The position numbers were made by a program, and so were the translations under genes. The notes beneath the pieces were generated by a model. It did no database searches and was not told the origin of the DNA. It worked only from the letters and a program-made list of their open reading frames with translations. This document shows positions 36,254 to 44,869 of a stretch of 64,000 nucleotides of DNA, piece after piece (positions within the stretch are counted from its first letter, which is position 1; every line of letters begins with the position of its first letter). Origin of the DNA: Chlorohelix sp037138995 (GTDB taxonomy: Bacteria; Chloroflexota; Chloroflexia; Chloroheliales; Chloroheliaceae). Where the stretch lies: positions 1-64,000 of the forward strand of contig NZ_JBAXHI010000017.1 of the NCBI RefSeq assembly GCF_037138995.1, given 5' to 3'.

Positions 36254-37249
36254 ATGACCAAAGTAGGCATCATTGCTAACCCTTCTTCGGGCAAAGATAT
36301 TCGCCGTATCGTTGCAGAAGCGTGGGTAGTAAGTAATCAGGAGAAAGTGGCAATTGTTCGCCGGTTATTGCGTGGTTTGGAAGCGGCAGGGGTAGAAGAG
36401 GTGCTATTCATGCCTGAGCCACGCGGTTTATGCATGGAAGCCTTGAACACTTTAGGTAGTACAGCGCTGATAGGCAAAGTGGTAGATGTTTACGTTACCG
36501 GCAAACAGGAAGATTCAACCAGAGCGGCTGCAAAAATGGTCGAAGATGGCGTGAATTGCATCATCACACTTGGGGGTGACGGTACAAATCGAGCGGTTTT
36601 CAAAGGTTGTGGCTCCAAAGCGCCATTGTTACCGATTTCTACCGGAACGAACAATGTCTTCCCCGAATTTCAGGAAGGTACAACCGCTGGTTTTGCTGCC
36701 GGGTTGCTGGCATGTGGGGTTATCAACCGGGATGAGGCATGCTGGCGTTCAAAGGTTTTGTTAGTAAAGAAAGAGGGGCAGGTAATAGACCTTGCTCTCA
36801 TTGACCTCGCTCTTACAATTGATAGCTTTATCGGGGCAAGGGCTGTCTGGGATAGTGTAAACTTGCGGGAATTATTGCTGACGAGAGCGCAACCATGGAG
36901 TATAGGTCTATCAGCAATCGGCGGAGCGATTCATCCGGTATTCACCACCGATACCTTTGGGTTGCATATCTCTATAGGTCCTGGCAAAGAAGTGTTAGCA
37001 CCCATAACACCCGGTATTTTCTCTAAAGTTAGTGTAAGCAGGGTGCAAAGGTTTAATCTGGGAGATGATTATCCTTTGGTGATTGAGCAACAAATGACTC
37101 TAGCCTTTGACGGTGAGCGTGACCTTGTTGCTAGACCGGGGGAAACCCTTATTATTCAACTCAGTCCCGATGGTCCATGGGTGCTTGACCCAACCCGTGC
37201 CTTGACTGCTGCGATTGGTAAAACTGCGCCCAAAATATTTGAAGAATGA
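36254..37249 (+). CDS. acoX: AcoX-like ATP-NAD kinase family protein
   Basis: About 331 residues related to AcoX, a NAD-kinase-fold protein often found at the end of acetoin dehydrogenase operons. Visible: 'GIIANPSSGKDIRR', 'LGGDGTNRAVFKG' (the GGDGT nucleotide motif), 'PISTGTNNVFPEF' and 'IGARAVW'. True NAD kinase activity is unverified. ATG at 36254 has GGAG upstream; the in-frame extension to 36191 lacks support. A bidirectional terminator follows. Confidence 0.85.
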   Translation: MTKVGIIANPSSGKDIRRIVAEAWVVSNQEKVAIVRRLLRGLEAAGVEEVLFMPEPRGLCMEALNTLGSTALIGKVVDVYVTGKQEDSTRAAAKMVEDGVNCIITLGGDGTNRAVFKGCGSKAPLLPISTGTNNVFPEFQEGTTAGFAAGLLACGVINRDEACWRSKVLLVKKEGQVIDLALIDLALTIDSFIGARAVWDSVNLRELLLTRAQPWSIGLSAIGGAIHPVFTTDTFGLHISIGPGKEVLAPITPGIFSKVSVSRVQRFNLGDDYPLVIEQQMTLAFDGERDLVARPGETLIIQLSPDGPWVLDPTRALTAAIGKTAPKIFEE

Positions 37250-37280
37250 TTGATTTGGGAAAGGACAAGCCCAAAGCATG

Positions 37281-37312
37281 AAAAAAGGCGCTTTTCTTGC
37301 GCCCTTTTCTCT
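37281..37312. terminator. bidirectional terminator between acoX-like and the oxidoreductase gene
   Basis: AAAAAAGGCGC pairs with GCGCCCTTTT across TTTTCTT, with one bulged C; T-rich on both sides. It separates convergent genes. Confidence 0.7.
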
Positions 37313-37335
37313 TATTCCTTTAGGATATAGGGTAT

Positions 37336-38328
37336 TTACCAGAGGCTGATTACTGCTCGCCCTCTGGTCTGCGCTTTAAGTATTTTTTCCAAAATACCCG
37401 GTAGCTCATCCAAATTAGCATCAAAAGCAATTTCGGAAAGCTTGGCAGGTTTCCATTCTCCTGCAAGTTTCTCCCATACCTCACGCCGCCACCCCATCGG
37501 ACATTCAGCCGAGTTTATGCCTAGCAAATTTACTCCACGCAAGATAAAGGGGAATACGGTAGTATTTAGCGCAATACCCCCGGTATTGCCACAAGCTGCA
37601 ATTGAGCCAAAAGCTTTGGTAGTTCGCGCCAAATAAGCAAGTGTACTACCGCCTACATTATCAATGCCACCTGACCACCGCTCTTTTTCCATTGGGCGGT
37701 TACTTTCTGCCGATGCCTCGGCGCGACTGATAATTTCAGAAGCGCCCAAGCTCTTTAGGTAGGCATGTTCAGTTTCCTTACCGGTGCTGGCAGCTACAGT
37801 ATAACCTAATCCTGCCAGTATATTTACCCCAATACTACCGACTCCACCCGTTGCGCCCGTAACTAGAACCGCGCCACTTTCGGGCTTAATCCCGGTCAAT
37901 TGCAGCATGTGAATTGCCATTCCGGCGGTAAACCCGGCAGTACCAAGCATCATAGCTTCTTTCAGGCTCAATCCTTTTGGCAAGGGAACTAACCATTTTG
38001 CGGGGATTCTGGCATATTGCCCAAAGCCGCCATCGTGTGCCACCCCAATATCGTAACTGGTTGCGATAATTTCATCTCCCGCTTTGAAGTTAGGGTCTGA
38101 GGATTCTACTACTGTACCAGAAAGATCAATGCCGGGAATCATTGGAAACTTGCGTACAACTTTGCCATTCTCGCTGGCAGCAAGCCCATCTTTATAATTC
38201 ACACAAGAGTAAGCTACTTTAACCAATACCTCGCCCTGCGATAGCTGATCAGTAGATACTTCTTGCAAACCTGAGCTAAAACCGGCATCTGTTTTGTTCA
38301 CAACAAACGCGCTGAATACCTGCGACAT
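37336..38328 (-). CDS. YhdH/YhfP-family quinone oxidoreductase (AcuI-like)
   Basis: A zinc-independent MDR-family reductase of about 330 residues. Features: 'NYKDGLAASENGKVVRKFPMIPGIDLSGTV', 'GTAGFTAGMAIHMLQ', the NADPH fold 'VLVTGATGGVGSIGVNILAGLGYTVAASTGK', and 'GGIALNTTVFPFILRGVNLLGINS'. Members include acrylyl-CoA reductase AcuI, but the substrate is not deducible. ATG at 38328 behind AAAGGAA is preferred. Confidence 0.87.
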   Translation of the reverse strand: MSQVFSAFVVNKTDAGFSSGLQEVSTDQLSQGEVLVKVAYSCVNYKDGLAASENGKVVRKFPMIPGIDLSGTVVESSDPNFKAGDEIIATSYDIGVAHDGGFGQYARIPAKWLVPLPKGLSLKEAMMLGTAGFTAGMAIHMLQLTGIKPESGAVLVTGATGGVGSIGVNILAGLGYTVAASTGKETEHAYLKSLGASEIISRAEASAESNRPMEKERWSGGIDNVGGSTLAYLARTTKAFGSIAACGNTGGIALNTTVFPFILRGVNLLGINSAECPMGWRREVWEKLAGEWKPAKLSEIAFDANLDELPGILEKILKAQTRGRAVISLW

Positions 38329-38397
38329 TGTAGGTTCCTTTCTCAAACTACCAAGCTTTTTGGGAAATGTTATGCCAAATATTACCAGCGTTTAGAA

Positions 38398-39483
38398 TTA
38401 GCCCTTGATAACAGGCAAGGTGCGAGTTGCCAATACCGAAATACGGGCTGCCATTTGTCGCGCTGCGTTCTTGAAGGCTTGCGCTACTGCTGAATCAGGC
38501 TCAGAAACTACTATCGGAACACCGTTATCGCCACCGATTCGAATACCGGTATCAAGCGGGATGTTACCCAAAAATGGGATGTTGCGTTTTTTCGACTCTA
38601 TTTCAGCCTTGCCGTGATCAAAAATCTCGGTACGCATACCACAATGAGGACAGTTGAAATAGCTCATATTTTCAACAATACCCAGAATTGGCACGTGCAT
38701 TTGCTGGAACATCGCAATTCCACGCACTGCATCACCCAACGCTACGTCTTGAGGAGTGCTGACAATTACTGCACCGCTCAGTTGCACCGATTGGGTCATA
38801 GTCAATTGGGCATCTCCGGTTCCGGGCGGCATATCCACGATAAAATAATCAAGCGTACCCCATTCCACATCACGCATTAATTGTTGCAAAGCACCGTGAA
38901 CCATTGGTCCGCGCCAAATCATACTGCTGCCCGGTGGTACAAGAAAGCCGATTGACATCATTTTTACGCCATACGCTTCAATTGCGCCGATTTTATCAGC
39001 TGAAACTTGTTTTGGCTTTTCGCTGCTACCCATCATCATGGGAATATTAGGTCCGTAGATGTCGGCATCAAGCAAACCGACTCTCGCGCCATCCTGAGCC
39101 AAAGCAACGGCAAGGTTTACGCTCACCGTAGATTTACCAACGCCACCCTTACCACTCGATATTGCAATAATATTCTTGACATTAGGCAACAACTGTTCCT
39201 GTTGACCATTGGGGTTCTGGCGACCCATCCGAACATCTGCGTCAAAGTTTATCTTTATAGCGCCTGCTCCGGGAACCATACTACGAATGGCATCGGTACT
39301 TTGTTTTTCCATAACACCCTTCAAAGGGCAAGCAGGGGTGGTAAGCATAATGGTAAAGGTGATATTGTTCCCCTCGATTTTGAGGTTACGTATCATCTTC
39401 CGGCTCACCAAATCACCGCCCAATTCAGGCTCTTGGACGGTACTAAGCGCTTTTAGCACAATTTCTTCATTTATAGTAGGCAT
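38398..39483 (-). CDS. apbC: Mrp/NBP35-type Fe-S cluster carrier ATPase
   Basis: 361 residues. An N-terminal MIP18/DUF59 domain (about 1-90, 'VLKALSTVQEPELGGDLV') precedes a deviant Walker A 'SSGKGGVGKSTVS', switch 'DADIYGPNIPMM', 'VDMPPGTGDAQL' and the cluster-binding pair CPHC ('NCPHCGMRTEIFDHG'). Such proteins deliver 4Fe-4S clusters to apo-enzymes. The AATATATA upstream region gives no strong promoter. Monocistronic. Confidence 0.93.
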   Translation of the reverse strand: MPTINEEIVLKALSTVQEPELGGDLVSRKMIRNLKIEGNNITFTIMLTTPACPLKGVMEKQSTDAIRSMVPGAGAIKINFDADVRMGRQNPNGQQEQLLPNVKNIIAISSGKGGVGKSTVSVNLAVALAQDGARVGLLDADIYGPNIPMMMGSSEKPKQVSADKIGAIEAYGVKMMSIGFLVPPGSSMIWRGPMVHGALQQLMRDVEWGTLDYFIVDMPPGTGDAQLTMTQSVQLSGAVIVSTPQDVALGDAVRGIAMFQQMHVPILGIVENMSYFNCPHCGMRTEIFDHGKAEIESKKRNIPFLGNIPLDTGIRIGGDNGVPIVVSEPDSAVAQAFKNAARQMAARISVLATRTLPVIKG

Positions 39484-39642
39484 CTATTATATATTCTCCT
39501 CTATATAGGTTATCTATTTTAATAGCTTTTACAAGCATACTGAGAATTATAGCATTTTTGTAAAGGCAAAATGTAGCAAACGCTTCCTAATTAATAAAAT
39601 TACTAAAACATTATACGAAATCTAAATCAGGAATGCGCGGCT

Positions 39643-40449
39643 TTATTTTACCGGGATTTCTTGCGGTAGGGCAGCATTAAAAGCATTTTTCAGAAAATAA
39701 TTCAGCGTTACAAACTCATCAATGGTAAACTGGTGACTTCCGATAAATTCATAAAGTTGGGTCGGAATACCGGCAGCTTTTAGCTGTTTATATACGGCAC
39801 GTCCCGCTTGAGGCGGTATCATAAAATCATAAATACCATGTGCAATCAACGTGGGCGTGTTGCTATCTGCAAAATCCCGAAGGTCTTTTCCTAACGTGCC
39901 TCGGTCATTTGCATAATAATTATCGAGATTCAGAATATTGGATGAGTCGAACGAGGTATCGGCTACCATAAAACCGCTCAGAGAAAAAAGCCCTGCCAAT
40001 TTATCCGGGTAACGAATACCAGCATCTAAAGCTGCCATCGCACCAACACTAAAACCGCCCAGCGCTATACGATTTGCGGGTAAGTTATAACGCACTTTGA
40101 GTTCATCCAGCAAAGCATTGACATAGGGACGAGCATTAGCAACTTGTGTCGCCAAATTTGAGAGAAAGAACCCATCGTATTTAAGGTTGAACCAGCTAAA
40201 TAACGCGCCGGGAACTTTAAACGGGGCGCATGGAAATACAAAACGATATTCAAGGCTATTAATCAAGGGGGTATATAGAGAATAAGTTTCGCCCCATTCG
40301 CCCCATCCATGCAAAATCACCACGATAGGCATATCTGCTCGCTCAAATAATGGCGATACTTCAACACAATTCAATCCCGCCGCTTTAAATCGCTTGATGT
40401 TCATAATCATCCTGTTCAGTGCTATACCCGTTTTTTCATAAGTCCACAT
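39643..40449 (-). CDS. alpha/beta-hydrolase esterase (phospholipase/carboxylesterase type)
   Basis: Up to 268 residues, with Ser nucleophile in 'GGFSVGAMAAL', Asp in 'GIYDFMI', His in 'SHQFTIDE' and an oxyanion segment 'ILHGWGEWGETYS'. Closest to YpfH/carboxylesterase-2-type hydrolases. Start unclear: ATG at 40449 has GGA upstream, whereas ATG at 40404 has AGGA with a five-base gap and better matches the family N-terminus. A perfect palindrome lies upstream at 40460-40480. Confidence 0.8.
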   Translation of the reverse strand: MWTYEKTGIALNRMIMNIKRFKAAGLNCVEVSPLFERADMPIVVILHGWGEWGETYSLYTPLINSLEYRFVFPCAPFKVPGALFSWFNLKYDGFFLSNLATQVANARPYVNALLDELKVRYNLPANRIALGGFSVGAMAALDAGIRYPDKLAGLFSLSGFMVADTSFDSSNILNLDNYYANDRGTLGKDLRDFADSNTPTLIAHGIYDFMIPPQAGRAVYKQLKAAGIPTQLYEFIGSHQFTIDEFVTLNYFLKNAFNAALPQEIPVK

Positions 40450-40459
40450 GTCATTTCCA

Positions 40460-40480
40460 TCACTATCACCGTGATAGTGA
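40460..40480. promoter_or_regulatory. perfect 9-bp palindrome upstream of the esterase gene
   Basis: TCACTATCA-CCG-TGATAGTGA. It ends 11 bases before the upstream ATG. No regulator is encoded next to it. Could be an operator or an RNA hairpin in the leader. Confidence 0.5.
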
Positions 40481-40525
40481 GGTAAACCCTCTACAAATTA
40501 TTGGCTTGCTTGCATTATTGCAGGC

Positions 40526-41626
40526 TTAAAGCTCTCCAAATGAGGAGTTGTAGGGGGTATCTTTCTCAGGGTCTTTCTCTGTCAGAATCCCAAAGTCCAA
40601 TAATTTTTGTACCAGACCCTCATTGAGCTTGAGATTTTTTTCGTGCTTTATTTGTTCCAGCGTTTTTTCAATCGGTTTGCCGTCAAAATAATCTAATGTA
40701 TCGTATAAAGCAACAGGCATATTAATCGGGTCGAGGGGACTATAACCGCTAACTATAATAGAGGCTTCTAGTTGCTCTATTACTTTGAATTTCGCTTTGT
40801 AAAGTGCAATCGGTAAGGTTTTAGTGTTGCGTTTTAAATTAGCGGCTTCCAGCAAGCGGCGATAAGCTTCAAGTTTTACTCCACCGGCTTCCGCTATTTG
40901 TTGCCAACTCAGGGTTTCAACCAGTCGCGCACATTCAATATAAAATTCTTTTTCGCGCCCTAACCATGTACCCCATGCTTGTTGATACACTTCCGGTTCG
41001 ATTGTGTTTCTGGGTGGTAAAAAACTATCATAGGAAAGCGGAAAAAGATAAGCCAACGACTCGATACCGGGGTCAAGTTGCAATACACACCAGTGTACAA
41101 CGGTTGTCTCGATTACATTTAAGAACTCGTGCATAGCTTTCCAGAACTCACGCGCTACCTGACCGCGTTGGTGCTTGCAGAACCAAGTGGTACAAACCGA
41201 GTTCCGGTTAGTCCATAAACCACACAAACCACCCTCTACAATGTAATGGGGGCAGCGCATTTCAAGGTTCTGCCCGAAATCTTTCGGGTTATCTCTATAC
41301 TGTTTTGTGTATTTATCGGGTTTGCCTACACCAAACGGGGTTATGGCTTCTTTTGCTTCGATACGGGCTTCCACTCCTTGCTTGCCGAAGTCGGCTGGAG
41401 GAGCGGAGTCAAGCAAGATTCGCCCAACTAGAAAATTGGGCAATTCGGGTAAATAGGTACAGCATTTGGTTAGCGGGTTGTAGAAGCCGATTGTTTCTTT
41501 AGCTTGGGCTCTGCTACTTCCCGAACACATTGCACAATTATCACAGGTAGTAGGTTTTTCACCTTCTATTTCATCGGTAATTATTTCCTTGAGCCATTTT
41601 GCATATAGTGGTGGCAATGCCCCCAT
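40526..41626 (-). CDS. cysteine-rich protein of unknown function
   Basis: 366 residues. The N-terminal half has a patterned set of cysteines: 'CDNCAMC' (about 28-34), 'KCCTY' (about 54-56), 'RCPHY', 'GGLCGLW' and 'SVCTTWFCKHQRG' (about 130-165), which could bind zinc or Fe-S, somewhat like YkgJ-type proteins. The C-terminal half is helical with no cysteine cluster and includes 'LVETLSWQQIAEAGG'. No family is confidently recognised. It starts behind GCAGG and is followed by the esterase gene; a rhodanese gene lies upstream in the same direction. Confidence 0.7.
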   Translation of the reverse strand: MGALPPLYAKWLKEIITDEIEGEKPTTCDNCAMCSGSSRAQAKETIGFYNPLTKCCTYLPELPNFLVGRILLDSAPPADFGKQGVEARIEAKEAITPFGVGKPDKYTKQYRDNPKDFGQNLEMRCPHYIVEGGLCGLWTNRNSVCTTWFCKHQRGQVAREFWKAMHEFLNVIETTVVHWCVLQLDPGIESLAYLFPLSYDSFLPPRNTIEPEVYQQAWGTWLGREKEFYIECARLVETLSWQQIAEAGGVKLEAYRRLLEAANLKRNTKTLPIALYKAKFKVIEQLEASIIVSGYSPLDPINMPVALYDTLDYFDGKPIEKTLEQIKHEKNLKLNEGLVQKLLDFGILTEKDPEKDTPYNSSFGEL

Positions 41627-41658
41627 TATGAACCTGCTTTCAAATCCTGCAACAAATT

Positions 41659-42003
41659 CTATTTATAAAGTGGTAGCCCTTCGCGTACCCATGCCATAAT
41701 ACCGCCGACAAGATTTGATAAATGGGTAAAACCTTGCGCCGATAACATACCGGCAGCGTAACCGCTCCGACCACCGCTTTGGCAAACAAGAAGAATTTCG
41801 CGTTCTTTTGCGCCAAGTTCGGCGATGCGAATCTCAAGCTGACCCAGTGGGATTAATACGCTATCTTTTATATGCCCATCCGCATATTCATTAGGTTCTC
41901 TTACATCCACTATCAATGGATTAGACTCTTTAATGAGTTGTGCAGCCTGATTTGGTAATATATCGGAATATGATTTTTTGAAGGTTTCATGAAGATTACT
42001 CAT
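41659..42003 (-). CDS. single-domain rhodanese
   Basis: 114 residues with the rhodanese fold: 'LIVDVREPNEYADGHIKDSVLIPLGQL' and active-site loop 'LLVCQSGGRSGYAA' containing the catalytic Cys. Sulfurtransferase or persulfide carrier. 32 bases upstream of the cysteine-rich gene, so possibly cotranscribed with a cysteine-metal protein; a sulfur-transfer link is a guess. AAAGGAG upstream. Confidence 0.9.
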   Translation of the reverse strand: MSNLHETFKKSYSDILPNQAAQLIKESNPLIVDVREPNEYADGHIKDSVLIPLGQLEIRIAELGAKEREILLVCQSGGRSGYAAGMLSAQGFTHLSNLVGGIMAWVREGLPLYK

Positions 42004-42205
42004 GTCTGGCTAGAACTCCTTTTCCCCAATAATTTTAATATCCACGTTATGCTGTCAGATATTTTACATCTAAAAGGTAATCAACTATACAAATATTCTT
42101 CCATATTGTCTATCACCGCTGAACAATATTTTATCAATTTTATCGGTATGGAGTAGTCTGGTATAATCTGCCAAACAGATAAGCCATTTTCGACAGGAGC
42201 TTAGG

Positions 42206-44869
42206 TTGAAACGTCCGGGATTATTCCAACAAAGCGTAATAATATTTCTTTCAAGTCTGTTTCTGCTGTTCATTTTTCACCAATTGCCCTTCACCTATAA
42301 GGTTGAGATAGGTTCTCAAGACGATAACTGGAATATTCGCAGCGGGTTTGGTGAGCGTGAAAAAAACGATTTTTTCGCTTTTCGCTGGACTATTGATAGC
42401 GCTGCTCAATTAAGAATCCCGGATGTAGGCTTTCCCAGCAGAATCGGAGTTGTAGGGGTTGCCCCTCGCCCGGATAACTCCAGCCCACTTTCTGAAATTT
42501 CTACCAACGGTGCAGGAGAATCATTTTCATTTTCGGCGGAAAAAGCCAGTTACCCACCCGATAAAAATGGTCGCCTGACCTTTGAAACTTCGGGCGCGGC
42601 TCCGGCATTAAACCTTACCGCAAACAAACTTTATATTACAGCAGAGCTTTTCCAGCCCAAAGGCGACCCGCGCTCTCTAGGGTTGGCTATCAGTCAAGTA
42701 TATGTAAAGCCTGTGCCGGGACGATTTGGGGTGGTTTTGCCTCCGTTGGCATGGTGGTTTGGGAGCGCATTAATACCGCTTTTGCTCTTCCTACTATTTA
42801 CTCATTTTCAAGAGAAACGCTGGCGATATATCGGGGCAGTTTTGGGTTTGGCTTGCCTGGTAATATTGAGAATAATTGCGCCAGAATGGAATGCGGTAAA
42901 CGTAGCCGGAATTGTTTGGGGTGTGGCGATTCCTTTGATTGTTTACCTGATTGCCGGAAATAAAAAAGCTGAATGGCTGATATTAACGCAAATTGCCGGT
43001 ATCATGCTGGTTTTCTACGGTATGACGCTGGCTCCTTTCACCTTGTCTTTGCTGATAACAGCAGGTTTACTATCTCTTGTTTTAGGTTGGAAAAACGGTT
43101 TCAGGCAGCATGCCCCAAACCTCGCATTTCTAATTAGTATTTCGGCAGGGACAGCGTGGGGGTTGTGGCAAGGGCAATTACCCCGTAGCGATGATATTCC
43201 AAATTATCATCTCTATTGGATAAATGAACTTGACCGACTAATGAGAATGGGGAATCTATACCCACGTTGGGCTTCCAGTTTTTCATGGGGGCTTGGTAAT
43301 GCTACTTTTAATTTTTACCCGCCGTTGGCACGCTACCTACCGGAGCTTTTCCATCTACAGGGCATGAGCTTCAATAGCGCGGTAATGTTTACCCAACATG
43401 CGACACTGGTTTTTGGGATGTTCGGTAGTTATTTCTGGGCTGCTTCTTTGCTTGGAGATAGACGCGCTGCCTTAGTGGCAGGGGTTGCATTTGGCTATTT
43501 CCCCTTTAATATTGCATACATTTATGAAGGCGGCGGTCTAAGTAATAGCTATGCCGGAGCGTTGTTTCCTTGGTTTTTCTGGCAACTTGGCGCAACGGTG
43601 CAATCTCCTGAGAAGCGCAGTCACGCCGTTTGTACTGGCATATTTGGCGCTGCCCTTGCGCTTAGCAATTTGCCGCAATTATTATTGGCAATACCGCTCA
43701 CGCTTATTTATCTTGTTTGTTTGATATTTGCATGCCGCTTTTCCGCAAACCCATTCAAGCCTCTTCTTTTAATCGGCAATTTAGTATTAGCTGGCGCATT
43801 AGCTTTTGGTTTAAGCGCATTTTTTCTGCTTTCTGCTTTCCTCGAAAAAGGTATAGCAGGGTTGGCTTACACCGGACAAGGCAGGGATTTTTACGCCCGT
43901 TTGCCTGAGAATCTGGCACTTTGGCGACCCCTATTTCCAAACATGACCAATTATGCTTTGTTAGGTACTTTGCATTATTTACTTGCGCTGTGTGGCTTTA
44001 TTCTTTTGTTAACCTTACGCACTCCTAAAATAGTGCGTTTTAATGCGGGAATTTTACTGGGGCTATTGGCGATAACATTTTTCTTCCAGTTGCCCTCCTC
44101 TTCTTTTTTCTGGGATAGCTTTCAACTTTTTAGCTCAGTTCAATTTACTTCACGGCTGCTATCACCCGCTGCTGCATTCGCTTCACCTCTCATTGCAGCG
44201 TTAGTTACACGACAATTAGCCGATAAGCAAGAGAAAAGGCAAGCTCTAATTGCACGAAGTATGGGCGGGATTATTATTATAGCTTTGATGGCATATGGCT
44301 GTTTTAATAATTTCAATGTAGCCTATTGGTCGCCTACCTTTGATGGCTCTATCAGCCTGAAAGCTTTGACCGAACAGGTAAACAAGGGCGATATTATGTA
44401 CCTACCCTCCAAGTTGGTAGATATAAATGCCGTGACGCGCTATATTGAACCGACTTTTAATGATAAGCGTGTAACCGGGCAAAATGAGAATCTTAAATGG
44501 GAGTCTAAATCTTCCGATACTTACCTTTTGACTGCGGTTTCCTCAACCCCTGCAAACGTAACGATACCGCTTTTCTGGTATGATAATTGGTGGAAAGCAG
44601 TGGATGAGCAAGGGCGTGAATATGTGTTACAGCCAACTGCCAAAACCTCGCTGGTAACGCTGGACATACCAAACGGTACAAACCGAATTACTATCAAGCT
44701 TCAAGATTCTGCGATAAGAGTTGCCGGAAATTTGATAAGCATTTTAACTTTTTTGATTTTGGTAGCGTCACTTATTTTAGCCTCCTACCGTAGAAAAGGG
44801 CTAAAGCCAAAGCTATTGAAAAGGGAACAGGGCGAAGTTGAGAGAAAGCAAAGAAGAAAAGCGGTCTGA
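42206..44869 (+). CDS. polytopic membrane protein, 6-PTPS-related integral membrane family
   Basis: 887 residues. TTG start behind AGGAG (42195-42199). One N-terminal helix, an extracellular beta-rich region (about 30-160), then roughly 12 hydrophobic helices. 'DDIPNYHLYWINELDRLMRMGNLYPRWASSFSWGLGNATFNFYPPLARYLPE' is typical of the 6-pyruvoyl-tetrahydropterin-synthase-related membrane family, thought to be GT-C glycosyltransferase-like (from family knowledge). A C-terminal soluble beta domain ends with a final helix and a basic tail. It overlaps the start of the next gene by 32 bases. Confidence 0.8.
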   Translation: MKRPGLFQQSVIIFLSSLFLLFIFHQLPFTYKVEIGSQDDNWNIRSGFGEREKNDFFAFRWTIDSAAQLRIPDVGFPSRIGVVGVAPRPDNSSPLSEISTNGAGESFSFSAEKASYPPDKNGRLTFETSGAAPALNLTANKLYITAELFQPKGDPRSLGLAISQVYVKPVPGRFGVVLPPLAWWFGSALIPLLLFLLFTHFQEKRWRYIGAVLGLACLVILRIIAPEWNAVNVAGIVWGVAIPLIVYLIAGNKKAEWLILTQIAGIMLVFYGMTLAPFTLSLLITAGLLSLVLGWKNGFRQHAPNLAFLISISAGTAWGLWQGQLPRSDDIPNYHLYWINELDRLMRMGNLYPRWASSFSWGLGNATFNFYPPLARYLPELFHLQGMSFNSAVMFTQHATLVFGMFGSYFWAASLLGDRRAALVAGVAFGYFPFNIAYIYEGGGLSNSYAGALFPWFFWQLGATVQSPEKRSHAVCTGIFGAALALSNLPQLLLAIPLTLIYLVCLIFACRFSANPFKPLLLIGNLVLAGALAFGLSAFFLLSAFLEKGIAGLAYTGQGRDFYARLPENLALWRPLFPNMTNYALLGTLHYLLALCGFILLLTLRTPKIVRFNAGILLGLLAITFFFQLPSSSFFWDSFQLFSSVQFTSRLLSPAAAFASPLIAALVTRQLADKQEKRQALIARSMGGIIIIALMAYGCFNNFNVAYWSPTFDGSISLKALTEQVNKGDIMYLPSKLVDINAVTRYIEPTFNDKRVTGQNENLKWESKSSDTYLLTAVSSTPANVTIPLFWYDNWWKAVDEQGREYVLQPTAKTSLVTLDIPNGTNRITIKLQDSAIRVAGNLISILTFLILVASLILASYRRKGLKPKLLKREQGEVERKQRRKAV

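Noticed and set aside
39007..39456. Plus-strand open frame of 149 codons
   Set aside because: Antisense to the Mrp/ApbC gene, whose Walker A and CxxC motifs are clear.
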